Of a DNA stretch of 64,000 nucleotides, positions 28,708-42,780 are shown one piece after another; position 1 is the stretch's first letter, and every line of letters starts with the position of its first letter. The notes under the pieces were generated by a model. The model searched no databases. It saw only the letters and a program-made list of their open reading frames with translations, and was not told the DNA's origin. A program made the position numbers and the translations under genes. The stretch lies in assembly GCF_901933205.1 (NCBI RefSeq), contig NC_044572.1, forward strand, positions 19,058,501 through 19,122,500, read 5' to 3'. This DNA is from Camarhynchus parvulus. Lineage: Eukaryota > Chordata > Aves > Passeriformes > Thraupidae.

Positions 28708-29360
28708 TTATCACTCTTTTTAACTCCAGTTCGTGACTCTCTACCATTTAGCCACTCACTCCCTGAGGCCTCACCAGTGGGATAGGAAGGAAAATCAGAA
28801 TGAGGAGAAAACTAAAACTTAAGGGTTGAGATAAAAAGAGTTTAGTACTTAAAACAGAGTAAATAATAACAATAAACCAAACAAAGATACTAATAATAGT
28901 TGCAGCAGCAACAACAACAACAAAACTACAGCAACACAACAACAGCAATAATAATAAAAAGGAAATTAACAAAAAGAGAGAAATAAATGCTAAGAAAAAT
29001 GAGTGATGCTCAATATAATTGCTTACCACCTACTGACTGACACCCAGCTGATCAGCAATCACTCCCTCCCAGCCAATTTCTCTCAGTTTATACAGCAAAA
29101 AAGATGTGCTGTGGTGTAGAATATCCCTTTGGCCAGTTTGGGTCAGCTGTCCCAGCTGCACTCCCTGCCAGGTTTTTGTCTCCTTCTTCCTGCCAGGGCA
29201 TGAGACACTGAAAAATCCTTGACTTAGGGTGGCACTACTTAGCAAGAACCAAACCATCAGTGTGTTAGCAAGATTATTCTCACACTGAACCCAAAACACA
29301 GCACTGTATGTATCAGCTACTAAGACGAAAGGTAACTCTATCCCAATGGAAACCGGGACT
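28708..29360 (-). mobile_element. Solo LTR of an avian endogenous retrovirus, antisense to NEBL
   Basis: Several blocks of a common avian LTR family are present: GGGTTGAGATAAAAAGAGTT near 28824, an AT-rich (CAA/AAT)n tract at about 28900-28960, GAATATCCCTTTGGCCAGTT followed by GGGTCAGCTGTCCC near 29120, and GTAACTCTATCCCA near the right end. Read on the minus strand, it has a TATA-like TGTATAAACTG element at about 29083-29093, so the LTR points against NEBL. The edges are estimated from the family pattern, and I see no clear target duplication. There is no internal retroviral sequence on either side. Confidence 0.8.
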
Positions 29361-32300
29361 CGATCCTTATGTAAATAGGAGGGTTGTAATTGTTTTCTTA
29401 GGGCATCTTGTCTTTAAACTGTCCAACTTACTCTTGACTTTGCCTGTGCTTTACTTCATTGGTTTGTAATCTCTGCTGACTGCAGGATCAGAGAGAACAG
29501 GAGAAATATATGCTGTTTATAAAGTCTTAATACATCCACTGCTGTTGGGTCTTTCAGCACATGAAGAATTGTCAGTGTAGAACTTAAGTGACATATGAAG
29601 GGCTTGCTCAGGAGAGCAGTGTCTGTGATGTCCAAGTACTGTTTCTTTGGACATTCTCAAATAACCCAGGAGAAATGGGGCAGCTGCAGAATCTGGTAAA
29701 AAGTGAAACTACTGCTCAGAATAATCACTATGTCCTTACTGTCATTGGTAAATCTATATTTTTGCCCTTAGTTTCCCTTTTGACTTTTTGGTTGACTTGT
29801 AGCATGTTCACAGACATTGCGTTCTGAGCACTGAGCAGCTGAGCTGGAATTTGATTGCTTCATATTACAAATTAGAAAATTCTTATTTTTTATTAAGCAG
29901 CATTCATGAAATGAATGCATTTGATTATAATATGCTGCTTATAATTTATATGCTGCTATAAGGAGTGGTAAACATTGCAGAACTACTTTGAGAATATATA
30001 AATACCTGAAATTCATTATTGTATCTTTAGGTCCTGGGTAATCTTCTTTTGTCCTGAAATTGTTCCCTTATTGCAGAGATGACTCCATAGATAAATGAAT
30101 ATTGCCTTCGTGTTCATCTTCTCTAAGATAAATAATAAAAAAAGCAAAGAAATTGTAAATAAACAGATTTAAATAATCTTGATATTTCTATTATATATTC
30201 TTATATAGTTGTTTTATTATTTTATCTTTCTTACATAAGCAAAGCAGATTACTCTGAAATAAGTCTTTGTTTTCCCATTCACTGTTGCCTCTACTTTTTA
30301 GTACACTTTTTAGTATTTCAGCATGTAAGTTAAAAGAGTTATCAATTTACTTCAACAAACAAGTAGGAAGCCAAATAACGTGATGCTTGAATGTGAGTTT
30401 GGATATAACTACTTCAGTAGAGAAAATAGTAAAATGATATGCAGGGTGAGTATCAGCTGCTCATGCAGGGACCAGAAGAGTTCATAGTTCTTGCAGGTAT
30501 GAACCTATAGATGTCATTGTTTGTCTATTAGTATTAATATTCCTCTGTAGAAACAGCAGTTTCAGTTCTGATGGATACATTTAAAAAGCTCAACAAAATA
30601 GAGAAGGTTTGGAGAAATGGTAAAGGGTTGATCTGAGGCAATATTTTAGTCCTTAGGCTAATCCTTTTTTTTGGTTGTTGAGTAAAGTATTGAAAGGATT
30701 TCATGGTTTTGGAAGATTTTGTGAAGAGAGAGGATGTATGATTGGAGAGAGATACTGTATGTGTTGAAGAAAGCAAAACTAAGATCTGTTGTCTGGAATA
30801 GGAACTTAAGTTTGAATTAAAGGGAATGTTTTCAAGAGCAAAGATAATTAGTCATGATTAACCATGGATCATTAACCATGAGTATTGTCAGAAAATGTTC
30901 ATATATGTATGAATTTATAAGGCTAAGTAATGGTTATATTTCTATTGGCAAAATTTCATATTTTACATAAATTTGTGGATTCATGGTAAAAAAAATGGTC
31001 AACATGTTGCAGAGCAGGTAGATTCAAAACAGACTTACCTACACATTCCAGGAGTTAGGGGTGGCAAATAACAAAATTTATAGGAGTGCAATACTTACTG
31101 TAATTCAGGGCTGATTATGTATACAGGATTAATGGCTGACCATGAGGATGCATTTCAGGCTATGGTGTGACATTTTTCTTGGGTTGATCTAACATTGTGT
31201 TTCTGTTTAAAGAGATGCTACTGCTGCCTCCTGTGACAGTGCCAGGGATGTTCCTACCCCTCTGTGCAGGAAGTTAACACCTGTGTGTTGTGTGGGAAGA
31301 CTGGGAGAGGACAGGATTCTCTTTTAAGTGACAATGAAGTTCTGAATTGATTTAAGAGAATTGTGAATCTTGACTCATATGTTTAATGTCTGTGAGGAGG
31401 TAGGAAGTCAGTGGAGATGGGTAGAAAATGTGCTTCTTATAGTGCTGAAAGTTATTTAAGATCTGATCCCCCTGCAAAATGTGTTGCTGATCTAATTAAA
31501 TTGTGTTTTACTTTGGTTTAAACTAGTAAAATTTCTGTGTATCTGGAGACAATTTCATGAAAGGTGAGGTTGAAGAAGGTGGTCTAGTGGCTTCCTGTAA
31601 GATGCTGCCCAAGAGGCATATCAGAGCTTAGTGCTCCTCCACCCTTTATGTCCATCCTTGATTCCTCTGTCTTACGACATTGTTTTAAGTTAGTGCTTGA
31701 TAATTTTGATTGAAAGTGTTCCAAAGGTTTGATGCATCACTGTGCACAGAATTAATGCTGAAAGAAAGAAATGTGTCTCTTCATGTGGGGTATTCATCAA
31801 ATTCTCCTGATATATGGTCTGGTCCTTTTCTCATTGGTCTCTATATAGGCTAAAAGTGGATGCTGCTTGTAAGGGCTGTGAATCCATAAGAATTTTCTAG
31901 TGGCCTGTCTTCTGCCTTTTCATGTAGGTAAAAATCTGCCTCCAGCATGAAACTGGAGTTTTCCAGTACACCAAGAGAACTTTGAAGTAGCAGACTTTCA
32001 GTTTTGGACATTTCTGCAACATCAAAAGGCTTTATGGCATCCAAGCCCCTGCTTTGTAGGGGAGATGATCAGCACATCAGTGAAACTGCTTCTCATGGCT
32101 GCAGGGTCTATAGAGCTATACAGGTGTCTGATTTCCATCTTTGGACAATAGAGACTGGGATATGGGAGAGCAGAAATAAGGCGCTCAGGAGAAAATTCTC
32201 CTCTGTAGCGAAGTCATTAAGGATTTCAAAGGGCTTTAAAGGTGTAAGTGCATTTTCAAAACAATTCCAAGTTTGTTATGTTAAGGAAAAAAAAGGAAAA

Positions 32301-35300
32301 TATTTGTGGATTGCTTAATGACTAAAAGTTGCTGGAAAAGTTAAGAAGGATGTTAAAATGTTACCTTGTGTCACATCAGCCTTTATTCACTTGTATTGGA
32401 GTGGGCATGGATTCTCCATTCTACTTGTGGAAACCACTTCCATTTTTTTACCTCAGTTTTTAAAACTTGAATTATAAGGAAAAGGTAAAATTTAGGCAAA
32501 AGTATCCCTCTTTTTCCCCACCTGGTCATGAATGGTGAAAATAAAGGAGATACAAGACAGCAGACATAGAGGCCAAATGTTTTTCCATATTTTAATAGGT
32601 AAGAGTAAAAATGAAAAAAAAGTTTGCCAAAGACTATATTAATATAGTTCCTTTTTGAACTTGGTTTTGGTGCCAGTTATAATAAAAAACACGAGAAAAA
32701 TTTTAGTGCTTAATTGGACAGTTCAAAGCCAATATATGAGATAATACTGAAACTGTATTAAACTTCTTAAATGAAAATTATGCTGCAATTTAAGTGCCTT
32801 TTGCTACAGAGAAAAATTGTTCTATTATAGTCTAGTTTTATACAGATAATGGATGCAATTCATTTGAAGAGGCTTTGTAATTTTGTTTTGGTATATGAAA
32901 TACCATTTCATATATGCCTTTTGGCATTTTTCATGCAAATTACTTTTTCATCAAATGCAGTTTTTGTAGTACCAGCTCTGATTTTCAAAAGATTAGCATT
33001 CAGAATAAATTGATGCATAAGTATTGAATTTGTGCAATTAAAATGTACTCCAAGTAGAGAGAGGAAGTGGTTTAAGAGTCTGCTGAGATGTTTATTGTGT
33101 TTATGACTGTTGCAATGACAATAGATGCCAGTGTTGACCCTCTGTTACTAATTTAATTGCTCATAGGGATATAAATTTTCCCTTTGAAAGCAATAAAGAC
33201 AATGTTTTTATAGAATCAGTGGTGAATATTGAGACATCCATTGCATTTTGTCCATAATGTAAAACATTCTCTTATAAAAATAATTAAAAATTGGTTAAAT
33301 TCCACATGGTAGTGAGTGGGGTAATTTGTTTCTTGTGAGCTGGGATCTGAAATGGACACTGGCCTTTTATGTTCTGCACAGTCAGAGGATGACTCTGAAG
33401 TCCCTGCTGGTTGGCACTCAGGCTGCTTTGTACATAGCTGTTGCAAAATGCAAGTCATTGTTTTGTGAGTCATGTGTAACCTGTTAGTTATTTAAATAAG
33501 TAGAATATGAGTTTCATGTGAGGTTTAAATCAGGTCTGTTTCTTCTACATGGGGCAATTGGGTTGTTCAAAATAATAAAGACAATTTCTGGTGAATATCA
33601 CTTAGAGACATGTATTTTTTCCTTCAAATTGGATAGGTAGTTTGTATTTATCATCTCCTATTGTGTACAATTTTGATCACAGTATTAAGCATTACTCCTG
33701 TGAGGAAGTTCATGGGGGTGCATGAATTTGCCTTTACTATGATGTTGTTAGTACTTTGAATAAAGGCAGATCCTGACCTGCATTGAGCTGATTGCAGGAC
33801 TGTAGCTGTAGAGACTGCATTATAAAAAACCTGGAAAGTATGAAAACAAAATTCTAATGATTCTTATGAGAAAATTATATTTTGTCACTTTCTTAAGACA
33901 GAGCTAATTAGTTACATGTCTTAAGTTACTCTAAAGATGCTTGGGCTGTACTCTTGCTCCATACATGTTGATATGATTACAGTTAAGTGGTAATTAAAGG
34001 TAATTTAATCTCTGCTGATGCATACACTTTTATATAAAAATATATATGTAGACTGCTCTACTGACAGTGATGGAAATCCCTAGGGATGTGAAAACTTGTT
34101 ACACAGAATTCCAAGCAGAATTAGAGCCATAAGTTCAGTTTCCTCTTTATGAATTTTTTTTTTTTGCAAAGTAAATACTGGAAAATGAACGGAAATAGAT
34201 TGAGGTTGCTGGAAAATATGAGGACCATGCCACAAGAAGTAAATTTCTCTTGTTCTTCCCCCAAGGAAAAACTCTGTAGTAATTGAAATAGACAGAATGA
34301 ATATAAATTCCTCAGCCTTAGTATTCTGTCTAACAATCTAGCAATGCTGTGGCCTGTGTCATTGCCAGGTCAAAATTTATTAAATGATAACAAAATAAAG
34401 AAAGATTAAGGCTTTTTAATTTCAGATGTAATTACAGAAAAATGTATTTATATGTTTGTGCTATATGCTGTGATGTAGGAGTTACTGTATGAAATTTGAA
34501 TTTTCATAGGCTAAAAGTAAATATCACAGTGGTTTCTTGGCTGAAAATTCATGATTTTAGGACTACTTTCTTTTTAATTTTAACTGCAACTCTGAATATT
34601 TTGTGTTCATAATTTATTTCAAGATAAGTAGAATTTTTTTTTTGTCTGATCAGCCTGAGAAAGGTGGATCTGGCACAGCCCTGTCTGTAGTTGCTTATGT
34701 TGTGGGTGGGATAGAGGAAAGGCTGGGGATCCAAAGGTGTGGGGATGGTGTAGAGACCTTTGGAGAACCAGTGACACAGCTGGCAGGGATTGTATGTCTG
34801 AGCAACAAAAGACAGTGGGACTTGTCTTCTCCGGGGCTGGTGAAAAAATCAGTTAACTCCTAAGTTGTTGATACAAACTTTCAGTCAGCACTCCAGTTTT
34901 GCACAGCTTTGTCTGGAGCTCTGAGGCTTCTGGTGCTGTTTCTGCAGTTTTAAGGAGTCATAGTATTTTTCTCTCCAGTTAGGTACGTTGACAGAAGACT
35001 GAGAAAATGTAGTGATATAATTTACATTTCCAGCTGAAGTTTCAGTACTTGGTAGAACAGCCCCATGTCAGTATTTCTTTAGTTTTATTAGTGCATCTTT
35101 ACAATGTCTATCGTGTCTGTTACTTGAGCCTACATTTAAAGCAGTTCCTGTTGCTCTTGTAGAGTTTTTCAAAACTTTAACAACATGGTGCAGGAAAAAC
35201 AATTACTTTGAGGTGCATCTATACCAATTCAAACATGAAGCCCTCAAAATATATTTTTTATTTGCTTTTTTGATAGTGTTTGTGTTGACCATGTTTTCCT

Positions 35301-36636
35301 AGTCTTTTGAGCTATGAATGAAATGGAACATTTTTTGCAGTATTGACCTTTCAGCTGACTTGGGCACTGACTTAGTGTCATTTTGGCATCAGTTGGCATT
35401 TCTGTGGAAAATGTCATTACCAATGGCTCTGCTCCCTTAAAGAGATGCCTAGAGGGGAATGTAAGCTTGCATTATAACTTAAAGAAATGACAGTGATCAA
35501 TACAGAGTTCTGGTAGCAGTGTGCACAGTGAATATTGTACATGGTCCAGATTTGTTTTTCTCAGACAAAGCTTCAAGCAGGTTCTGTTATGAAGGGGAAG
35601 GACTCACTTGCTTTTTGGGCAATGTGTGCTGCTTATGTATAGTCACTTCTGTGGGATATTAATAAACTGCACCTCCTGCTTGTGCATGTTCCAGAACTGC
35701 TGATATGATTCTTTCTGAAATTAAACAGTGCTTTTGAGACCTGCAGTTTACAGATGTTAATTTTAAATTTTAACTTTTGTGACATTCCTCTGTTTGAGTT
35801 GGGAGAATGAGTTTTATATACACTTCACGGGGGAAAAAATGTAGTGTAAAATTAGGAAGGAAGGAATTGGAATTGGTTTCATATGCCCCTGCTTGTATGG
35901 AAAAATGTTAAAAAAATGTCAGCAGAGACATGAGATTTATTCTGATGTTGGTATGTCAAGAGTATCCTTTTTTTGCCTTGTGTTTTTTTTCAAGGACACC
36001 ACTGAAATACTGAAAAGGTAGTCAGCCCACAGTCAGACTTGTTCCACTGGGATTTTTCTATTTTTTTTTTCCCTTTTCATAGACTTTACAAAAATTTAGA
36101 AGTGTAAAAGGATAGTAAGCGGGAAAAATTTGTTTCAAATTTATAGCAGAGTAAGGACAAGAAAGGGATCTCAAAAAGGTAGGTAATGGAAGACATACAG
36201 GTGGATTTCATGCTCTGGGATGTTCTGAATAGAGCTGTAACTGAATTTAATATAATGTTGGTCAGAAAAGATACAACTGGGGAAGAGCATGTGCAGTCCC
36301 ATGTTCAAAGACTGACACATTTTTGCTTGTCCCGTGGACTTTTCTGTGATCTTAGACAACTCATAATCTTCCTAGGTAAGGGAAAAATCCTGTATGAAAC
36401 GGAAGCTGCTGTTCATATCTAAGAGGAGTTGGCTTCCTATGACAAGTAAAACTATAAAAATGTAAATCAATTATTACACTTTCATGTTTATTCTTAGAAG
36501 AATCCAAATTGTGCAGAGCAATTACAGAGCTGAGAATAGAAAAGTGGTGGAGTTCAGGATTTGATAAACATTGACATCAGCTTGTATTCAGAATATAAGC
36601 TGTTTGGGAGAGGGAAGTTTTGGCAGTTGTAAGAGC

Positions 36637-36690
36637 TCCTGATCTGTGATTAGGTCTCCAGCACAGTGGAGACCTAATCACAGATCAGGA
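36637..36690. repeat. Perfect inverted repeat, 24-bp arms with 6-nt loop
   Basis: The left arm at 36637-36660 is exactly complementary to the right arm at 36667-36690, around the loop GCACAG. An imperfect hairpin follows at 36699-36727, with 11- and 12-nt arms, one unpaired A and a 6-nt loop. The arms are mixed-composition, unlike the AT-rich surroundings, and do not match any repeat end I know. A transcript would fold into a strong stem-loop on either strand. Confidence 0.9.
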
Positions 36691-39600
36691 CCACTCCTCT
36701 GTGCTCCAGTAAAATCTGGAAGCACAGTTTACAATTCAGCCAGATATATATCAGTTAAGATAAAACATCATTAGAGAAACAGGAGTGCCAGAGTAGGAGG
36801 ATTAACCATATCCACAGACCATGTGGTGGTCTGGTGACATTCTTGATTCATGACTTTTACACTTCATTTTCTTTTTTAATGGTCAGAAAGAAAAAAGAGA
36901 GTAGTTAATGGAAGATTCAGAGAGGAAGTAGAGAAAGAGAGCTGGAGCAAGAAATAAAAGAGCTCTTGGGTTAGAATTAGATTAAACTTATTCTGTTCTA
37001 TTTCTGTTCTAATGCTGCATTTGTGCATTATAGTAGGATGTACCCAGGAAGCACCAAATGTGTCCAGAAATACAATATTATTCTCTTGATTTAAATTGAG
37101 AACAAATTATTAACAAGAGAAGGTTTTTTTTGGGGTTCTTTCTGTTTATAAGAACAGTGTGATAAATGAAATACCTCTAAATCTCAGTGCCAGTCTTTCT
37201 TGTTCTACCCAGTGATAAAAGGGTTCACTTTTATTCTCTCCAAGATTTCATGTGATTTATTAAAAGATTTTGAATGAAGTCACAGTACTTGCAACCTGGG
37301 TGGAAGCCATGTGAGTATCAGTACAGGAATTCCTGCTTTCTTAGCTTTTGGGAAAATGAACTAGAAAATTACATACAAAATAGTAGAGAAAATATTACTG
37401 TGAATACACTGACATATGACATATATTTGTAAGGTTAGGTAGGAAATGCCAAATTTCAGTTTGTCTTGGCATCCTCAGTAAAGACCATATGTGTGGTGAT
37501 ATTGTTCTAAATCACATGCAGATGTTTTCATGTATAATATTTTAATATTGTTAATAAACTAACTACTGTATTTGCTGTACTGTCAGTGTCCAACTTTTGT
37601 CTTTCCACCTCATGATTGTGTATCCAGGACTGATCTTCTGTTGTAAATCTGAAACATGAAGTTCTTTCCAGCTTCCACCAAGCTCATCTTGGTTCATCAA
37701 AAGTATCTGCCATAAACTTCCTGCTTGGGCCTGTAATTGTTCCTCTGACTCCTTACTGGAAGACTACATTTTCTTAATTCTTATTATTTTATTATTTTAT
37801 ATGAACTGTTTTGAAAGTTGACCTAGACCTTCTCAAATTCTACACGGTGTCTAAATTTTCTAGAGAAGTGTATTTTCTTTTTGCACTGCTTTTGTGAAAG
37901 GGTTTTTATTTGGTTCTAAAAGAGAGCTCTTATCTGAGGAGTGGCAAGCTGTGATCTCCAGATCGAACACATCTGTTTTTTTGTGTACTTACAATTATTT
38001 GCAGATTTAATTCAAAAATGAATGTTCATATCTATCTTAGTAGTGTTGGCTCTTATGGTGTAGAAAAGTATGAATTCAGTTGAGCTTCACACAGTATATT
38101 TTTTGTAAAGTCGGCTGCTCTGGTCATGGCCATATACATTCATTGTAGGACAAGTTGTCTTACTATGTGCCAGCATCTGCTTGGTAGGGCCAATCTGAAA
38201 AAGGCCATTGACTAGAAAACAGTAGAATTTAACTACCCTGGTTGGCTTTGCACTGGAGAATATTTGGTATATAAAGAAATTGTAAAGCTTGAAGTGTAAA
38301 CTCTCACATGCCCACAGGGAGTGTGCTGCAGCAGAGCTTTAAGGTGACTTGCACATGTGGAACCTCTGGAGGGAGGATAGCAGCAGGAGAGGAATGAGGA
38401 TAATGCAGGAACTGACATGAGGTTAGACTGTGGGAGCACTGGAACAGTATTTTACAGTTTTCATTGTGGTTGTCTTCATCTTGGTAGTTTTGTGAGAGCT
38501 GACCATTCTTCCCCTTCACCCTCTTCATGTCCTTGCCATAGAAGCCCCCACTAGTGCAAGCAGCATGCTGCTGATGCCGCTGTTGTGATGTGTCAGGCCA
38601 GCTCTGATTTGCAGCGTGGTGGGATACACTGTGTTTTCTGTGTGGGTGGTCTTATCGAAACTGTCTCGGAATGGTTGTGTGGAGCTGCAGAAATGTCCGA
38701 GAATGGGCTGGTACAGCAGAACCATCAGCTATGGTCAGACTAAGCAGACCTGGGGAAGGGGAATGTGAATCTTGAGGTTCTTTTGTTCTGGCCAGGAGGA
38801 ATTGAGAGTAGTTTAGGGTATCCAGAGATTGGAGGCAGGATGGGAGGGCAGAGGCAGAGCAAGCGTGCCACTCACTCTGACATCTTGAACTGCTTTCGTA
38901 CCACGTCCTGTGCAAAGCACACACTGTGGCAGCAGTCCTCAGTAAATGAAATCTGGCTGTAGGATTTAAGTAAAAAACATTTTTAACTGCACCATACAAA
39001 TACAAGAACATGCTATTGAAAGTATCCAACAGTGCCTTATTTTCACAAATGTGTTCAGCTTTAGATTTTGGAAAAGAATGAATGTTCTGTGCTGCCAGCT
39101 TTTTCTTCTGTTTGTTTCTTCCATAAATTTGAAATGATAGTGGGGACTTTGTGCAGCCAAGCGCCGCTGGTGAATAGATGTTGGAAAAAAGAATGAGAAG
39201 CCACAGTGGTATGGAGGAAATCATGTGGCTACAGTTATCTGTAGGAAAAATAAACATCCTTTTTCCCACTTCCCCACAAAAATGTTTTTGTATCTGGAAA
39301 AAATATGGAGCTAAGGCAGATGGAGTACTGAAAGGAATTAGTGTCTATATGCAAAATACATTGCCTTTTCTGAACACATTATTTAACAAGTTATTTCACC
39401 TGAGAGGAAAAGTCTGTCATTGCATTTGAATTTGGGAATAAAAAAAAATCAGTGAAAAGAAATATAACAATATGGTAAAAAATTAAATTTAAGTTGAATT
39501 TCTGCAATACTGTGTCTGAAATTACAAAAATGTGAATGGCTGAGCTGAGGAGTGCCCCTGGTTACCAAATATTTTGTTTTCTAGGTTTTTGTATCTATTA

Positions 39601-42600
39601 ATTCTTCCTTTTAATGCATTATTTTTTGCCATTCTCTATAATTATAATCTTAAAATATGTTTATTTTGTATTTTTCTTATTGAGTTTAGGAGTAGACGTG
39701 CAAAGAGACTTTTTCAAAATCACAAGCTGAGGCATGGAAGGCGTGATATTAAGCTTACCATTTGAAAGAGTTATCCAGAAGTTAAGGATGTGCTTTAAAA
39801 ATGTGCATTGTTGTAGCTGTTGCCAGCTTCAAATTCAGCAATAACAAGAATTTGTCTTTCCAAGTGGAGCATTTTTTCCAATAGAATAGGATTCTGAATT
39901 AATTTTTAATGAAAGACTAAGCAGAACTCATTAATATTCTCACTCAGAACAAAAGAACTTTACCAATGTCAATTCTCACTGAATTTTTCTATTGATTCCA
40001 AACACAGTCTATCATTCTGAACAGATACTGCACTGGACTGCCCAGCAAAATGCAGAACAAAATCTCTGTGGCTGATATGTTTTGAACAAAGCCTTCTTAT
40101 TTATTTAAAAGTACAAAATACTTTGTTTTCTATTTAGTAAATGGAAGATCAGGACGTCTAGGTGTCCTGAAATGAGCTGATGGGAAACTAAGAAACTGTG
40201 TAGAAAACCACAGAGATGTCTGATTAAAACCAGGATAATCACTGTCTTTGATTTTTCCAGTGGGTGACATAGAAGAGATTTCTGCATCTTTATGAATCTT
40301 AAATACTGGCAGATAATATTTGGCATAGTTTGACTCAAACATGATACTTTTTCTTTCATAATGAGCAAATGTGTGAAAACCTTTTGTCATCTTCATTTTA
40401 GATTTGAATCTAGACAAATAATGCATATTTCAGTATATAGTAGCTTATAGAGGAGAATTGTTCCATTCCAAATTATTTGTTCCCATGGATAGAGAATATA
40501 TGAATATATTTTTTCCGTACCAATGAGTAAATTAGTTTTTTTGGCAGCGTACAATTTGCAACTCAGAGTGCAATAAACTAAACTATACTGTGGATAGCAC
40601 ATCTTGTACAAGAAGGAAACCTGGATTTTAGTTCGAGACCAAAATTTGCTTAATGATCTGATACTCTATATCAAATTGATTTTAAAGTTCTGCTAACTGT
40701 AGCCGGTTTTCCAGGCTCTTCCCAGCTCCAAGCAAACCTGTTTTTAACTCCAGAACACCTATAATGATTGCATTGGTAATCAATACATATAAGCTATTGT
40801 ATCTGTGAGTGAGTTGTGTCAGGGCTTGCATGAAATGGACATGTTAATGTTAAGAGATCTGTTTTTCATACATAAGATTATTTTGTAATGAATTATTGAA
40901 AGTAGTAAACTTCAATTCAGCATAGTCTTTAAAAGAAGTCAGGTGGTGTTAAACTGAGTAAAAATTATGTACTAAACTGTAATTTTAGCCATGTCTTTGC
41001 ATTGTACAAGTAAATATTCATGCTTTTGACTAAAATACAGATCTGGAAAAAGAGATGCCAATTATGCTGCTTTACATTGCTTGGGAATAGTTATCCAGTG
41101 AGTGCTGAGACCCTGTAATATTTTCTACTATTTATGGATTCTGCCATTTTCCCACATGAGAATTGTGTATGGCAGAGAATTTCTCATGTATTTGCTGTTA
41201 AATGTAATTCTGGTTTGGTAGAACTGGACCCTTAGGGATTAGTTGTGTTGTCCTTATTGATGGAAAGATAATGACTGTCTACACTGGAAGAAAATTGTTG
41301 TTGGTTTTTTATAGAACATAGAGCATGTTTATTTTTAAACACTCTCTTCTTTTGTGGCTGGAATACAAGGAATGACTAGTGAATAAAAGTATCATTAATT
41401 TGACTCTCCAGCAGAATGAATTATAATTTCATGGACAGAAAATCCATGAGGAATGTCCATACTCCTACATTGTTTGAAAATCATTTTACACCAGATGTAA
41501 CAACAGAAGTTCAATGCTTTTCCACTGAAAGCAAAGTAGCAAAGACTGATAGACTTTTATGTAACAAAAGTGATTAAGCTGAACACAAGTTCACTTAGAT
41601 TTCTACATGTGAACAAAATCTATCTGCTTGCCTAACTTGTATCTGTACATCTTTTAAGTTAACCTGGGCTAAAGATAATGATTTTTCAGTTAAGATGCAG
41701 ATAGAAGCAGGACCTCAGAGGAAAATCTAATTGAAGTTTATAAAGTCTCAAGATGAAACAGAGAATGTATCATTCAGGATCATTATACATAAGTAAAGAC
41801 TTAAAATATTTAGGTGTTTTCTTTGGTTTTCTTATATATGTTTTCTTTTTTAAGGATTTTTAAAAACTTTCTAAGATAAAGGAATTCTGTCCTTGAAGTG
41901 GAGTGTCGCTTCTCTAGGCTTGGTCTGGACAAAATGGTAATTATTTATTCTCTCTTAAGATCTTTAACAATATCATGTCTGACAATTTATTAGCCTTTTT
42001 GAAAGTGACTTAACAGCAATATAAAACTTTAATTTCAAAAATAGAAACTTGTATTTTTAAAATAATTATCTATCAAAGTTCATGAGCATTTAGCATACAC
42101 TTTTCAGATTTTAATCTCATCATTAGACTTTAAGTGCTGCTAGTCTGATATATCTAATCTCCATCTGCCTTGATATCATGGTGATATTACCAAATAATGT
42201 TGAGAAAAGCTGCTGAATCTGGCCCACCAGTCATCATTGTAGAAGTCCTGATACTGAAGAGCATTTTGCTGAAGCTGTACCCTGGTGTAGATGAGAACAG
42301 AGGGTTCATGGGCCAGAGAAATGTCCCCTGTGGTTGTCACACACTAAGAGCTGGCTGTCTCAGTTCTGGCTGCTGCTCCAAAGGCTGTTGGAATGTTTAA
42401 TGATGGTGAAACAATGAGATTAAACTCATTATTAGCTTACAACCAACATGAGATTAGTATGAATTGTGCCCTGATACTCATTTTTTACCTCAGCTTGATT
42501 TTTAGCTGTCGAAATTTCTGACATCTTAAAAAATCCCTGTGGGTAGCATTAGTCAAGTACTGTGCACTACTGGATGTTAATGTCCTAGGATTTAAATATA

Positions 42601-42736
42601 AGCTTGCAAAAGCTGCGTCTGACATATTTTGAATGTCTACATGGAGCATATTATAGCTGCATCTTCCCCTAGCAAAGAGATGGTTTAAAATTGTTGGAAG
42701 TGAGTGAAATGTGTCATTACTTCTGGGGCTGTAGAA

Positions 42737-42780
42737 TAGCGGCCGTGGATGTAAGATTAGGCGCTCGCCGCCCCCGGGGT
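42737..42780. other. Isolated CpG- and GC-rich patch
   Basis: Six CpG dinucleotides fall between 42740 and 42776, including GCGGCCG and CGCTCGCCG followed by a CCCCCGGGG run. The surrounding kilobases are AT-rich with almost no CpG. It is too short for a CpG island. It may be a protected regulatory site or a chance survivor. Confidence 0.5.

Noticed and set aside
28748..29029. Minus-strand frame with long hydrophobic L/C/V/A runs resembling a membrane protein
   Set aside because: It lies in the AT-rich trinucleotide part of the solo LTR. The hydrophobic run is a by-product of (CAA/AAT)n repeats.
29351..29368. A GGGACTCGATCC string resembling a tRNA B-box
   Set aside because: No matching A-box, acceptor stem or cloverleaf is present nearby, and it is at the edge of the LTR.
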